A stretch of 64,000 nucleotides of DNA from Bacteroidota bacterium (GTDB taxonomy: Bacteria > Bacteroidota > Bacteroidia > Flavobacteriales_D > Crocinitomicaceae). Of the stretch, positions 43,759 to 51,224 are shown one piece after another. Made by a program: the position numbers and the translations under genes. Positions within the stretch are counted from its first letter, which is position 1. The number at the start of each line of letters is the position of its first letter. The notes under the pieces were generated by a model. It was not told where the DNA came from, did not search any database, and saw only the letters and a list, made by a program, of their open reading frames with translations. The stretch covers positions 124,001 through 188,000 of the forward strand of contig JASBTZ010000008.1 of NCBI GenBank assembly GCA_030148165.1, read 5' to 3'.

Positions 43759-44865
43759 ATGGAATATAGAATTGAAATTTGGAGCATTAAAGATCTGGTA
43801 GAGAAGTATAATGATAGTGTCCTATCATTAAATCCACCATATCAAAGAAGATTTATTTGGTCTATTCGTGATCAACAGACACTAATAGATTCCATTCTCA
43901 GAGGTTATGCAATTCCTAACATATTTTTACATGAATATGAACCAAATAAGTATGAAATGGTTGATGGCCAACAAAGAACAAGAACAATTTTGGGCTTTAT
44001 TAAAGGTGAATTTAAAACCTCGGATGAGAAACAATTTACAGAAAAGGAATTTGGTAAAAAACTGAATAAGTATTTGATTCCAGTGACAATTATTGAGAAA
44101 ATTGATGCTGGAGAGACAATAGAGGAATTTTATGCACTAGTTAATAAATCTGGGATTCACTTGAATAGACCAGAATTAAAGAAAGCTGAACATTTTGACA
44201 CAAAGTTCTTAAAACTCGCAACCGAATTAGCCGACTCGAAAGAATTCAAAAGCCTTGGATTGTTTACCGAACGTTCATCAAAAAGGATGACAGATTTAGA
44301 TTTTGTGTCAGAGTTGATAGCGCAAATAAAAGTTGGAATCACAGACAAAAAGCTTAAAGTTGACCAGTTGTTTGAAAAAGATATTGATAATAAGGAGTTT
44401 AAAGAGCTTAAGACTAATTTCCAAAAGATTATGAAGGTCTTCACAGCCTTCAACAAAATAAAGGAAATAAAATACACTAGATACAAACAACGTAACGATT
44501 TCTATACATTATTCGGATTTGTTAGCAACAATCTAGATTTACCTCAAAAAGACCTTAATTATATTTATGAATTATTGGTTGAATTCAATAATGATATTAT
44601 CCCCTCGAATGAAGAGTGTGAGCCATTCCAATTATACGCATTCCACTGTATAAGTCAATCAAATTCTAAATCAGCACGCGAGGAAAGACTTAAAATATTA
44701 GAGAATCTTTTTATGAACTCTAGCACAAAGCCTAATTCAACCCAAAAAAAAGTGTTGAAATATCTTAAGTTAACAGCGGATGACATGGTTGAAGTATCTA
44801 AGTTCCTAATGTTTGATTTAAAGTCAGTAAAAAAGTCAAAATTAGATTTACAATCAGCCAAATAG
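43759..44865 (+). CDS. DUF262 protein lacking an HNH domain
   Basis: A 368-residue protein with the ParB/Srx-like DUF262 domain: LNPPYQRRFIWSIRDQQTLIDSIL (24-47) and the nucleotide-binding VDGQQRTRTI (68-77). SspE and GmrSD effectors begin with this domain but carry a C-terminal DUF1524 HNH nuclease. Here the rest (about 200-368) is helical, and I see no H-x-x-P/HNH motif. It may sense modified DNA or nucleotide without cutting, passing the signal to another protein. It lies 10 bases after the sulfurtransferase gene and overlaps the kinase GTG by one base. Confidence 0.85.
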   Translation: MEYRIEIWSIKDLVEKYNDSVLSLNPPYQRRFIWSIRDQQTLIDSILRGYAIPNIFLHEYEPNKYEMVDGQQRTRTILGFIKGEFKTSDEKQFTEKEFGKKLNKYLIPVTIIEKIDAGETIEEFYALVNKSGIHLNRPELKKAEHFDTKFLKLATELADSKEFKSLGLFTERSSKRMTDLDFVSELIAQIKVGITDKKLKVDQLFEKDIDNKEFKELKTNFQKIMKVFTAFNKIKEIKYTRYKQRNDFYTLFGFVSNNLDLPQKDLNYIYELLVEFNNDIIPSNEECEPFQLYAFHCISQSNSKSAREERLKILENLFMNSSTKPNSTQKKVLKYLKLTADDMVEVSKFLMFDLKSVKKSKLDLQSAK

Positions 44866-45776
44866 TGAATTTCAAATTTGGAAATATCAATCTCTCAAAA
44901 GATGATTACAAAAACATTATTCGTTATGAAAATGTAGATTATCTTATTAAGCCTTTGAGTGAGAACTACAATGGCAGTAAAGGCGGTAATTCTAACGTTT
45001 TTATACTAATTGACCCGGAGGATGAGTCTGAATCAATAATTAAGTTTTGTAAATATGACCTTAATAAACCAAACCCATTTACAATAAAAAGAATCGCTAG
45101 GTTTAATAGAGAAATTGAAGCATTAGAAGCAGCAAAAGAAGAAGGGTTTAATAACATTATCGATATTATTTTTGATGGATATCATACCATTGGGAATAAA
45201 AAATTCCATTACTACGTGATGGAAAAGGCAGATTATGATTTAACCGAATACCTAAACTCTGAAGAAGTTAGTAATCAACAACGTTTTCTATTGTGTTTAG
45301 ATATTCTTCAAGGAATTAAAGAACTCCATAGCATCGACATTTATCATCGTGACATTAAACCCGATAATATTCTTTTTGTAAATGGAGTATGGAAAATCGG
45401 AGATTTAGGTTTAATTGATTACAGGGAATCAGATTTTGAAATTAAAGAAGAAGGAGAGAGGATAGGACCTATTGGTTGGTTATCGCCAGAAGCAATGAAC
45501 AAATATCTCAATGAAGGTGAAAATAGGATAAACAGATATGAACTAGATTGTCTTTTAGATTCTGCGTCTGACGTTTTTCAGCTAGGAAAGGTGTTTTGGT
45601 ATATTTTTCAAGGAAATATACCAATTGGTCAGATTAGGCGAGGTGACTTTAAAATAGCTGATAAGGTGTTATATAAGGTTTTCACCAAGATGATTAGACA
45701 TTCTAAAAGAGAGCGATATAGTCTCAATCAAATAGAAAGTCAACTTAGTTCTAGGATAGAATTTTATGGTGTTTAA
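44865..45776 (+). CDS. Ser/Thr protein kinase (Hanks type) in defence operon
   Basis: A 303-residue soluble kinase. Catalytic elements are intact: ATP-binding Lys60 in SIIKFCKY, helix-C Glu (NREIE, 81-85), the catalytic loop HRDIKPDN (161-168), GDLG in place of DFG (179-182) and SPEAM in place of APE. No membrane segment or extracellular domain is present. GTG start overlaps the stop of the DUF262 gene, so it is translated with it. In phage defence, kinases such as Stk2 cause abortive infection; here a kinase sits where a nuclease effector would be expected. That role is inference. Confidence 0.9.
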   Translation: MNFKFGNINLSKDDYKNIIRYENVDYLIKPLSENYNGSKGGNSNVFILIDPEDESESIIKFCKYDLNKPNPFTIKRIARFNREIEALEAAKEEGFNNIIDIIFDGYHTIGNKKFHYYVMEKADYDLTEYLNSEEVSNQQRFLLCLDILQGIKELHSIDIYHRDIKPDNILFVNGVWKIGDLGLIDYRESDFEIKEEGERIGPIGWLSPEAMNKYLNEGENRINRYELDCLLDSASDVFQLGKVFWYIFQGNIPIGQIRRGDFKIADKVLYKVFTKMIRHSKRERYSLNQIESQLSSRIEFYGV

Positions 45777-45795
45777 TAATTTCACATTTTTATCC

Positions 45796-48261
45796 TTATT
45801 CCGCTATACTCTGCATCATTTCTTCCATTCCTCCAAAATTGAGAATGAAAGTTGAATAGTAGTGATCAAACACATCTTTCAGGTAGGTTCCCACATCTAC
45901 AATTTCTAAATCTTCTTTACCCTCCATTTTCTGCTGGATTTGATAACCACGATTTTTGGTGATTGTGTATAGGAAAAGTGTATGAAAGTACACAGAAGTA
46001 TAGTACTTCCTGTTAGCTAGCTCTATTTGCTCGGCATTTGGGTTTCTGTACTTCGATTTGAAGTTCATGAGAACGGTACTTTCCATGTTAACGAAAATTC
46101 TCTTCAAGCTATCACCCTCTGCCTCTGGTATCATTACTGTATCATAGCCTATATCAAGTCCAGTTGCTTCTTCTACATCCTCCCAGTTAACAGACTTGTC
46201 ATCTCTTCCTTCGTTATCCTTGTAGGTGAACACCAAAGGGGGTAGGCCTAAAGGTTCATCATCTACCTCCGGCTTCGGTACTTTTTGCTTTGGTTTTTCT
46301 GGTTCAACTATCTGAACCATAAAGATTTCATCAAATTCCCCTCCGGGAGCTGTAAGGGACACTTTCATTTCTATTGCGTCACCAACCTTCAGTTTATCTT
46401 TTGGACTTAAAGTTAGTTTGATTGTTCCTTCGTGTGGACTTGATCTCACTACATTGAACAACTCAGTGGGTTCTTTTGGTGTACCCGGAGCAGTGCCACC
46501 GTCTGTTTCATTTTGTTTAACATTCAGAATAGCAATCTTGAACTCTCCCGGCTCATCAACTCGGTCGAAATAATCATTTTCAACATCAGTAGAAAACCTA
46601 ATCGTTCGTTCACCGTTTAAAGGAATTTTTGAAACAGGGGTATCTCCCTTCTTATTATGATCAATCTTAAATTGACTTGGAAACCTTTGAGGTTGAAATG
46701 GTACATCTTCAAAGTCTTCTTTTGGCTTAACAGGCTTATTTATCTTTGGTTTATCTTGCTTAATATCTAGTTTGAAAGTCTGATTGATCAGTTTCATTAG
46801 ATCAGAATCAAGCGGCATGTTTTTAGTAAAGTTCTTTAAGAGCTGTTGTGTATTTGAGGTTGTATCTATATCTACGGCTTGTTTACGCCTTTTCTCTATA
46901 AGAGCCAGTCTTCCATCCTTATTGCTCAATTTATTCCCTAAATACCATCTCAGTTGTTGGGTTTCCTCCCCATCCTTGAGCCTGTCTCTTGATGCCATAA
47001 AAAGCTCCTTCCTGAATTCGTAGTTCATTTCGGTACAATCAACATGAATAAGTAGGTGACTCTTAAGCAAGTTCAGTTTAAGTGACCTTGTAATAAATTC
47101 GGAGGTATAATGACCATGAACTTGTCCATTTAACGAGAACATGACACTCATGCTATTTTTAAAATACCTGTCCTGTATAATCTGTTTAGTTCTTTTAAGG
47201 TCATAGTCTTTCACCTTCGTTTTAAAAACGAAACAAGACACCTTCATTTTACCGAACAACTCATCCTCAAAGTTTTCGGAAAACTTGTCTTCTAAATATT
47301 CTTCTTCCTCCCGAAACAGCCTTCTTTTTAATCCGTAGAGGTCGGTAACTAAAACTTTATTGTTAGGATACCTTTCTTCAGTATCCTTTGTAAGAACAGG
47401 AAGAGCAGGGCTAAATAGATATTCGTTTATACTTTGATTTAAATCTTGTGCAAATGCTGAATATCCCTTCGGAAACTGATAGGAATAAAGTTTTATAATT
47501 GTTCCAGTTTTGAATCTTCTGTTTTCCAATCCAAGATCTAAATCATCAATTGGAAAAGATGGAATCTGGTCGTCAATCATTAGGTATTCATACCATGTTT
47601 CTTTGGCTTTATCTTCTTCTGTTTTAGGGTGTTCTCGTACGAGAGTAAAACCAAATTCACCATCATTTGTGTATCGCTTTGAAGCAATTAGCTGATATCG
47701 CTTCTTCCCGCAAAACACAACTGCACCACTTCCCCCCATGTTGTATTTACCCTGCACAAAGTGAATATCATTCTTATTTCCACGTAGTAAAGAAAGAAAG
47801 GTGTTCTCAAATTTCTCCGGGTGCTGTCCTTCGCCATTATCATAAATAATCACCGAGGTGGGATATTGATTCTTTTGATTCCTTGGTCCTTTCCCATCAG
47901 CTATAACCTGGATTTCTTCAGCTTGAGCTCTTTTCATTTGTTGTAAATCCCAGTTATTATGTGGAAAAAAGGTTTCAATGGCATCGTCCATAGATTTGGG
48001 TGCGGTATCTGATTTTGGATCAATCCCTTTAGTGTAACATTCTTTGGTTAAAATGGCATCAATTGAGTTTGTCACCTTTTCTATCAAAGCAGCGATCGGG
48101 TTAGCTTGTTGGTTTTTTACAACACCATAATTACTCTTGTTATCTCCTAGTGGCTTCCAGTTAGAATTATCAAAAATGGACGAGTTTTTGTCTATTAAGG
48201 CTGCTAATTCAGATTCATCTTTAGCGTCGAACAGTTTGAAAAAGAGCTCTTTGTTCTCCAT
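45796..48261 (-). CDS. GHKL (HSP90/MutL-like) ATPase of the island
   Basis: An 821-residue protein with an N-terminal GHKL ATPase: N-box ALIEKVTNSIDAIL (Glu61, Asn65, Asp68), G1 box IIYDNGEGQHPEKF (Asp141-Gly145) and glycine-rich GKYNMGGSGAVVF (171-183). A middle domain to ~470 includes LFMASRDRLKDGEE. A Pro/Lys-rich linker is followed by two or three beta-sandwich segments (about 570-700) and a C-terminal helical domain. It resembles large stand-alone ATP-binding proteins of defence loci and not a sensor histidine kinase, as no phospho-acceptor His domain is found. Its stop faces the kinase stop with a 19-base gap. Confidence 0.82.
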   Translation of the reverse strand: MENKELFFKLFDAKDESELAALIDKNSSIFDNSNWKPLGDNKSNYGVVKNQQANPIAALIEKVTNSIDAILTKECYTKGIDPKSDTAPKSMDDAIETFFPHNNWDLQQMKRAQAEEIQVIADGKGPRNQKNQYPTSVIIYDNGEGQHPEKFENTFLSLLRGNKNDIHFVQGKYNMGGSGAVVFCGKKRYQLIASKRYTNDGEFGFTLVREHPKTEEDKAKETWYEYLMIDDQIPSFPIDDLDLGLENRRFKTGTIIKLYSYQFPKGYSAFAQDLNQSINEYLFSPALPVLTKDTEERYPNNKVLVTDLYGLKRRLFREEEEYLEDKFSENFEDELFGKMKVSCFVFKTKVKDYDLKRTKQIIQDRYFKNSMSVMFSLNGQVHGHYTSEFITRSLKLNLLKSHLLIHVDCTEMNYEFRKELFMASRDRLKDGEETQQLRWYLGNKLSNKDGRLALIEKRRKQAVDIDTTSNTQQLLKNFTKNMPLDSDLMKLINQTFKLDIKQDKPKINKPVKPKEDFEDVPFQPQRFPSQFKIDHNKKGDTPVSKIPLNGERTIRFSTDVENDYFDRVDEPGEFKIAILNVKQNETDGGTAPGTPKEPTELFNVVRSSPHEGTIKLTLSPKDKLKVGDAIEMKVSLTAPGGEFDEIFMVQIVEPEKPKQKVPKPEVDDEPLGLPPLVFTYKDNEGRDDKSVNWEDVEEATGLDIGYDTVMIPEAEGDSLKRIFVNMESTVLMNFKSKYRNPNAEQIELANRKYYTSVYFHTLFLYTITKNRGYQIQQKMEGKEDLEIVDVGTYLKDVFDHYYSTFILNFGGMEEMMQSIAE

Positions 48262-48267
48262 GGGGTA

Positions 48268-48498
48268 TTAAAATTTGAACTGATTTTTCTTTGATTTGTT
48301 AAGTTCACTTTCAAATGCAGATTCGGTTTGAAATAACTTCTCTTTTATTGCTTTAATCATTTTCTTTACATCTTCTTCTGAGTACTCGTAATTGTTCTTA
48401 TTACTACATTTTGAAAGGCTGTCAAGATAATCAAGAATATTTTGCGTTCTGCGAGCTGCAACTTTTTCAAAGCGCTGTCTTCTAGTAGATTTTTTCAT
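48268..48498 (-). CDS. Small charged helical protein paired with the GHKL ATPase
   Basis: A 76-residue basic/acidic helical protein (RRQRFEKVAARRTQNILDYLDSLSKCSNKNNYEYSEEDVKKMIKAIKEKLFQ). The pattern R-x-x-R-x-N-I-L-x-x-L ... C-SNKNNYEYSEEDV is, from memory, seen in small proteins accompanying various DNA-defence or methylase loci; I cannot name the family. It starts the minus-strand pair, ending 6 bases before the GHKL ATPase start, so the two are likely co-expressed and may interact. Confidence 0.7.
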   Translation of the reverse strand: MKKSTRRQRFEKVAARRTQNILDYLDSLSKCSNKNNYEYSEEDVKKMIKAIKEKLFQTESAFESELNKSKKNQFKF

Positions 48499-48588
48499 TA
48501 ATAACTATATATTCATAAATGTAATGAAATATACAGTAATATGTATACATAAGTTAAATAAAGTTTAAACATGAGTTCGAAATAACCC

Positions 48589-48612
48589 CATCCCCCCAAC
48601 CATCCCCTCATA
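48589..48612 (+). repeat. Right direct repeat (candidate attR)
   Basis: CATCCCC-ccaa-CCATCCCCTCATA; same spacing as 37124-37147. It lies 90 bases past the start of the last island gene. Confidence 0.6.
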
Positions 48613-48655
48613 AAACTCAATAGGCAGATAACCAATGATTTACGATCCGGATCAG

Positions 48656-48673
48656 CGGTCTGATAATAGACCG
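48656..48673. repeat. Short inverted repeat CGGTCT-N6-AGACCG
   Basis: A 6-bp stem just beyond the stop of the small membrane protein gene (48677) on the minus strand. It lacks a T-run, so it is a weak terminator or a protein-binding site. Confidence 0.35.
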
Positions 48674-48676
48674 AAT

Positions 48677-48832
48677 CTATTTATCAAATTGATCTCGATA
48701 TTTTTTACGCACGTGATATACAATGAGTCCGCCAATAATCGCCATACCTACTGCGAATAGAACTCCTCCTAAGGCGTTGGCTGATGAGCCGTCTGAGGGG
48801 GGTGTAAATGAGTTGTCTGGTATAAATTCCAT
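48677..48832 (-). CDS. Small single-span membrane protein (51 residues)
   Basis: A 51-residue protein (ATG 48832; the longer upstream frame overlaps the preceding gene and is not favoured). N-terminal polar Ser/Pro segment, one hydrophobic helix (ALGGVLFAVGMAIIGGLIVYHV) and a basic tail (RKKYRDQFDK), consistent with an inner-membrane protein with a cytoplasmic C-terminus. It starts one base after the stop of the zinc-ribbon-type gene. The family is unknown; small membrane proteins of this shape are common in mobile elements. Confidence 0.6.
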   Translation of the reverse strand: MEFIPDNSFTPPSDGSSANALGGVLFAVGMAIIGGLIVYHVRKKYRDQFDK

Positions 48833-48833
48833 A

Positions 48834-49220
48834 TTATTTGTATTTAAATATTTGTACATATTTTTTATCATCCGAAAGTCTAAATGCTAAGTCAAGTATG
48901 TGTTTATATCGATTGCCATCTTTACCGGTTAAACCTTTTGTTGCAACTTCAGGATCGAATCCAAGTTTAGTCAGCTTACCGATATAAACCCAATTATCTT
49001 TATCAACATTCTTGATTCCTATCTGAAGGGCCCTATATGAGATTATCATCTCATCAAACCAAGGCTTAAATTTCTCGTTTCGCTTGTCACGCTTGGCATT
49101 ATTCACTTTGGACTTATGGCTAGGATCGAAGTACTTCTGATTCCTTCGTCCATAAAACTCGGCTCCACAATCGCATTCGCAGATCTTATAGTGCGGACCT
49201 CCTAATTGAATCGGTTCCAT
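48834..49220 (-). CDS. Zinc-ribbon-type mobile-element protein
   Basis: A 128-residue basic protein. The N-terminus has a Cys cluster (YKICECDCGAEFYGRRNQKYF) followed by a basic stretch (SHKSKVNNAKRDKRNEKFK). This resembles the small GRRNQ-type zinc-finger proteins of Bacteroidota elements, although the second Cys pair is replaced (DPSH). The C-terminal half is helical (GIKNVDKDNWVYIGKLTKLGFDPEV). It probably binds nucleic acid. It is one base downstream of the HTH gene, forming an operon with it. Confidence 0.6.
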   Translation of the reverse strand: MEPIQLGGPHYKICECDCGAEFYGRRNQKYFDPSHKSKVNNAKRDKRNEKFKPWFDEMIISYRALQIGIKNVDKDNWVYIGKLTKLGFDPEVATKGLTGKDGNRYKHILDLAFRLSDDKKYVQIFKYK

Positions 49221-49221
49221 T

Positions 49222-49554
49222 TTACTTTGTTTTTCTGTTGTTTAACATTTCCATGATTTCATTTTTGAGATAATAAACCCTTCCAGCCATTTTTATCGGT
49301 TTGGGTAAGAGGCCGGCTCGTTTCCACTTGTCAAGAGAGACCGTACTTACGCCGAACATCTTGGCAAGGTCCTGACGACCAATGAGTGACTGCTTCATAT
49401 CATCATCATGTGCCGATGGTTGACCAAAATCAAAATGTTCCTTAAACAGCTTCTCAAGTTCAATTTTCACTTGATTGCTGATTGCATCCTGAAGTTCCTG
49501 GACGGTGAGGGTTACAATATGTCTGTCATCATCTGAGTTTTGACTTAATTCCAT
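49222..49554 (-). CDS. Helix-turn-helix protein (excisionase/MerR-like)
   Basis: A 110-residue protein with a C-terminal HTH_17 domain: LIGRQDLAKMFGVSTVSLDKWKRAGLLPKPIKMAGRVYYLKNEIMEML. Such proteins bind DNA as recombination directionality factors or repressors in integrative elements. The first 50 residues are a helical leader (LTVQELQDAISNQVKIELEKLFKEHFD). The gene lies outside the right repeat of the defence island, so it may belong to a second or larger element. It leads the three-gene cluster with the zinc-ribbon and membrane proteins. Confidence 0.85.
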   Translation of the reverse strand: MELSQNSDDDRHIVTLTVQELQDAISNQVKIELEKLFKEHFDFGQPSAHDDDMKQSLIGRQDLAKMFGVSTVSLDKWKRAGLLPKPIKMAGRVYYLKNEIMEMLNNRKTK

Positions 49555-49656
49555 AATGATGTGATGTTATCATCAACAACATTAGAAATTATTAAGCACA
49601 AAATTTTGCTATCCACCAATACCCAATTAATTACACTAGAAATTCCACCAAATTAG

Positions 49657-50640
49657 TTATGAAAAAGGGTAGTATCGTGGATTTGCTCCCGCCATTTTCT
49701 TGCTCACATTCTCCGGCAAGTCATTCTTAAATGATTCGAAATTCATTACAAGAAAACTACTATACTCCATCTGACGTCCGGCATATGACTCACCGTCAAC
49801 ATTAAGATAAAAATGATAAACGAATTTCATTAATGCTTGTTTGGAAACGTTAGCTGTTAAAAGTTTTCTCTTCTTTTTAGGGAACCCCTGGAAGTTACTC
49901 GCAATTAAAGTCTCGATATTTTGCTCATTAAGTATTAATTCACCTTTGCGATTTAAGGTGTTCAATTGCATAAAATACTTTCGGATTTCAACATTTGATA
50001 ATTCAGTCTTGATTCTGTCATCGAAAACAGTCGATTTTTTTTCAGTTGAATCTGTCAATTTCGCCATGGAACTCCCGACGAATGTATCAATAAAATCTTC
50101 TATAAATGGTACATTTTCCTGATTGTAAGTCAAATTAGGAGGATCGCCTAACTGGAGAGGTAAGTCGGGTTCGTTCTCATTAACAAATTTTCTTTGCTCC
50201 CTGATCCAATTTGAAATTGCCGTTTTTTGGTCAATGCAATCATGACATATTAGCGTCTTTATAATGTCATTCAGCACATAGTGTTCAGTTTCATTGACAA
50301 ATTGATTGTTGGGCTTATTGGATTTCTTCATCAACTCGTCTAGTACCAAAGGAATTTCGAAAGGTTCAATAAGTGACAATTTAATTCCTAACCAATAAGT
50401 AAAATCTGGAGAATTCGTACTTACGTAGAACACTTGCTTTTTTGCAATATCCGTCCATTCTTTTTGATACCCTTTAATTCTTGCGTAGTTGATTACCGCA
50501 AAGCGAATTCCGTTGAGATATTCCTCTTTTGGAATATTTGGTTTGAAAGAATCATTATTATATACCTTATTGAGTAGATCTCTATAGCATTCGAGTGAGC
50601 TGATGTCATATGGGCCGATTTTAAAAAAGAGGGGAGTCAT
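49657..50640 (-). CDS. Hypothetical element-associated protein (327 residues)
   Basis: A soluble, helix-rich protein without membrane segments or a recognised catalytic motif. Visible features: LLNKVYNNDSFKPNIPKEEYLNGIRFAVINYARIKGY at the start, a Cys-His pair (TLICHDCIDQ), and a basic C-terminal third (FPKKKRKLLTANVSKQALMKFVYHFYLN). The last part could contact DNA. Its place beside a HTH protein suggests a regulatory or maintenance protein of a mobile element. I do not recognise the family. Confidence 0.6.
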   Translation of the reverse strand: MTPLFFKIGPYDISSLECYRDLLNKVYNNDSFKPNIPKEEYLNGIRFAVINYARIKGYQKEWTDIAKKQVFYVSTNSPDFTYWLGIKLSLIEPFEIPLVLDELMKKSNKPNNQFVNETEHYVLNDIIKTLICHDCIDQKTAISNWIREQRKFVNENEPDLPLQLGDPPNLTYNQENVPFIEDFIDTFVGSSMAKLTDSTEKKSTVFDDRIKTELSNVEIRKYFMQLNTLNRKGELILNEQNIETLIASNFQGFPKKKRKLLTANVSKQALMKFVYHFYLNVDGESYAGRQMEYSSFLVMNFESFKNDLPENVSKKMAGANPRYYPFS

Positions 50641-50882
50641 TTATTAGTGTAATGGTGAGTGACTGTTTGAGTCAAATTTATAGCACTTTTATCCAAATAA
50701 AAAGAAATCTGAAATGAATTGAACCGTTTCCATTCGTATTAATACACATTGATACGTATTCAGCTCGATTTGTCATATAATTTTCTTTTATGGAGCGACA
50801 TGATCTCGGCGGCCAATCAAATCAATTTTATTAGATTTAATCAGCCTCAAAGGGAGGAAGTTCAACTTAATAAAGGGTAATT

Positions 50883-51221
50883 ATGGAAGCTGGTATATTT
50901 GCATTAATGGGAACATTGATAGGTGGTGGAATAACATACTTTTTACAGTGGCAAAGATATAAGCATGAGATAAAGGTCAAACAGGAAGAGAATAAGACCG
51001 ATTTTATGGCCGAAAATACTGTCAAACACTTTCTAAATCACCAAGGATATACGGACCGATCATTTGAAACTTTAAAGAAGCATTTGGGGGGCTTTGAAGA
51101 TGATGAACTTCGAAAAATACTCGTACGAGCAGGAGCTATTAGAGTTTACCGAGAAGGTGAAGAATGGTGGAGACTCCTATCTCGCATGGAAGAATTCCTT
51201 GAGAAGAAGAATCAAGCATGA
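50883..51221 (+). CDS. Small membrane-anchored protein, unknown
   Basis: A 112-residue protein with an N-terminal membrane helix (IFALMGTLIGGGITYFLQ), a charged coiled-coil stretch (RYKHEIKVKQEENK) and a cytoplasmic domain (NHQGYTDRSFETLKKHLGGFEDDELRKILVRAGAIRVYREGEEWWRLL) that reads as a small winged-helix-like fold. An AGGGAGG purine-rich run sits upstream. It is the only plus-strand gene between 45.8 kb and the right edge and is convergent with the cytochrome-like gene (3-base gap). Function unknown. Confidence 0.6.
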   Translation: MEAGIFALMGTLIGGGITYFLQWQRYKHEIKVKQEENKTDFMAENTVKHFLNHQGYTDRSFETLKKHLGGFEDDELRKILVRAGAIRVYREGEEWWRLLSRMEEFLEKKNQA

Positions 51222-51224
51222 AAT

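Larger units (their letters stand above)
37124..48612. mobile_element. Integrase-borne defence island bounded by direct repeats
   Basis: An 11.5-kb segment with a tyrosine integrase at its left end facing inward, five overlapping defence-like genes on the plus strand, and two convergent genes on the minus strand. Both ends carry the same imperfect direct repeat (CATCCCC-N4-CCATCCCCTCATA). Genes look more AT-rich than the core region to the left. Interpretation as an integrated unit is inference from the repeats, integrase and gene content; the flanking DNA on the right is also accessory. Confidence 0.6.

Noticed and set aside
48656-48673. Strong intrinsic terminator after the small membrane protein gene
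   Set aside because: The stem is only six base pairs and has no following T-run on the minus strand.
49222-49554. HTH gene as the excisionase of the defence island
   Set aside because: It lies outside the right direct repeat and is not adjacent to the integrase; it more likely belongs to another or a larger element, so the link is not claimed.
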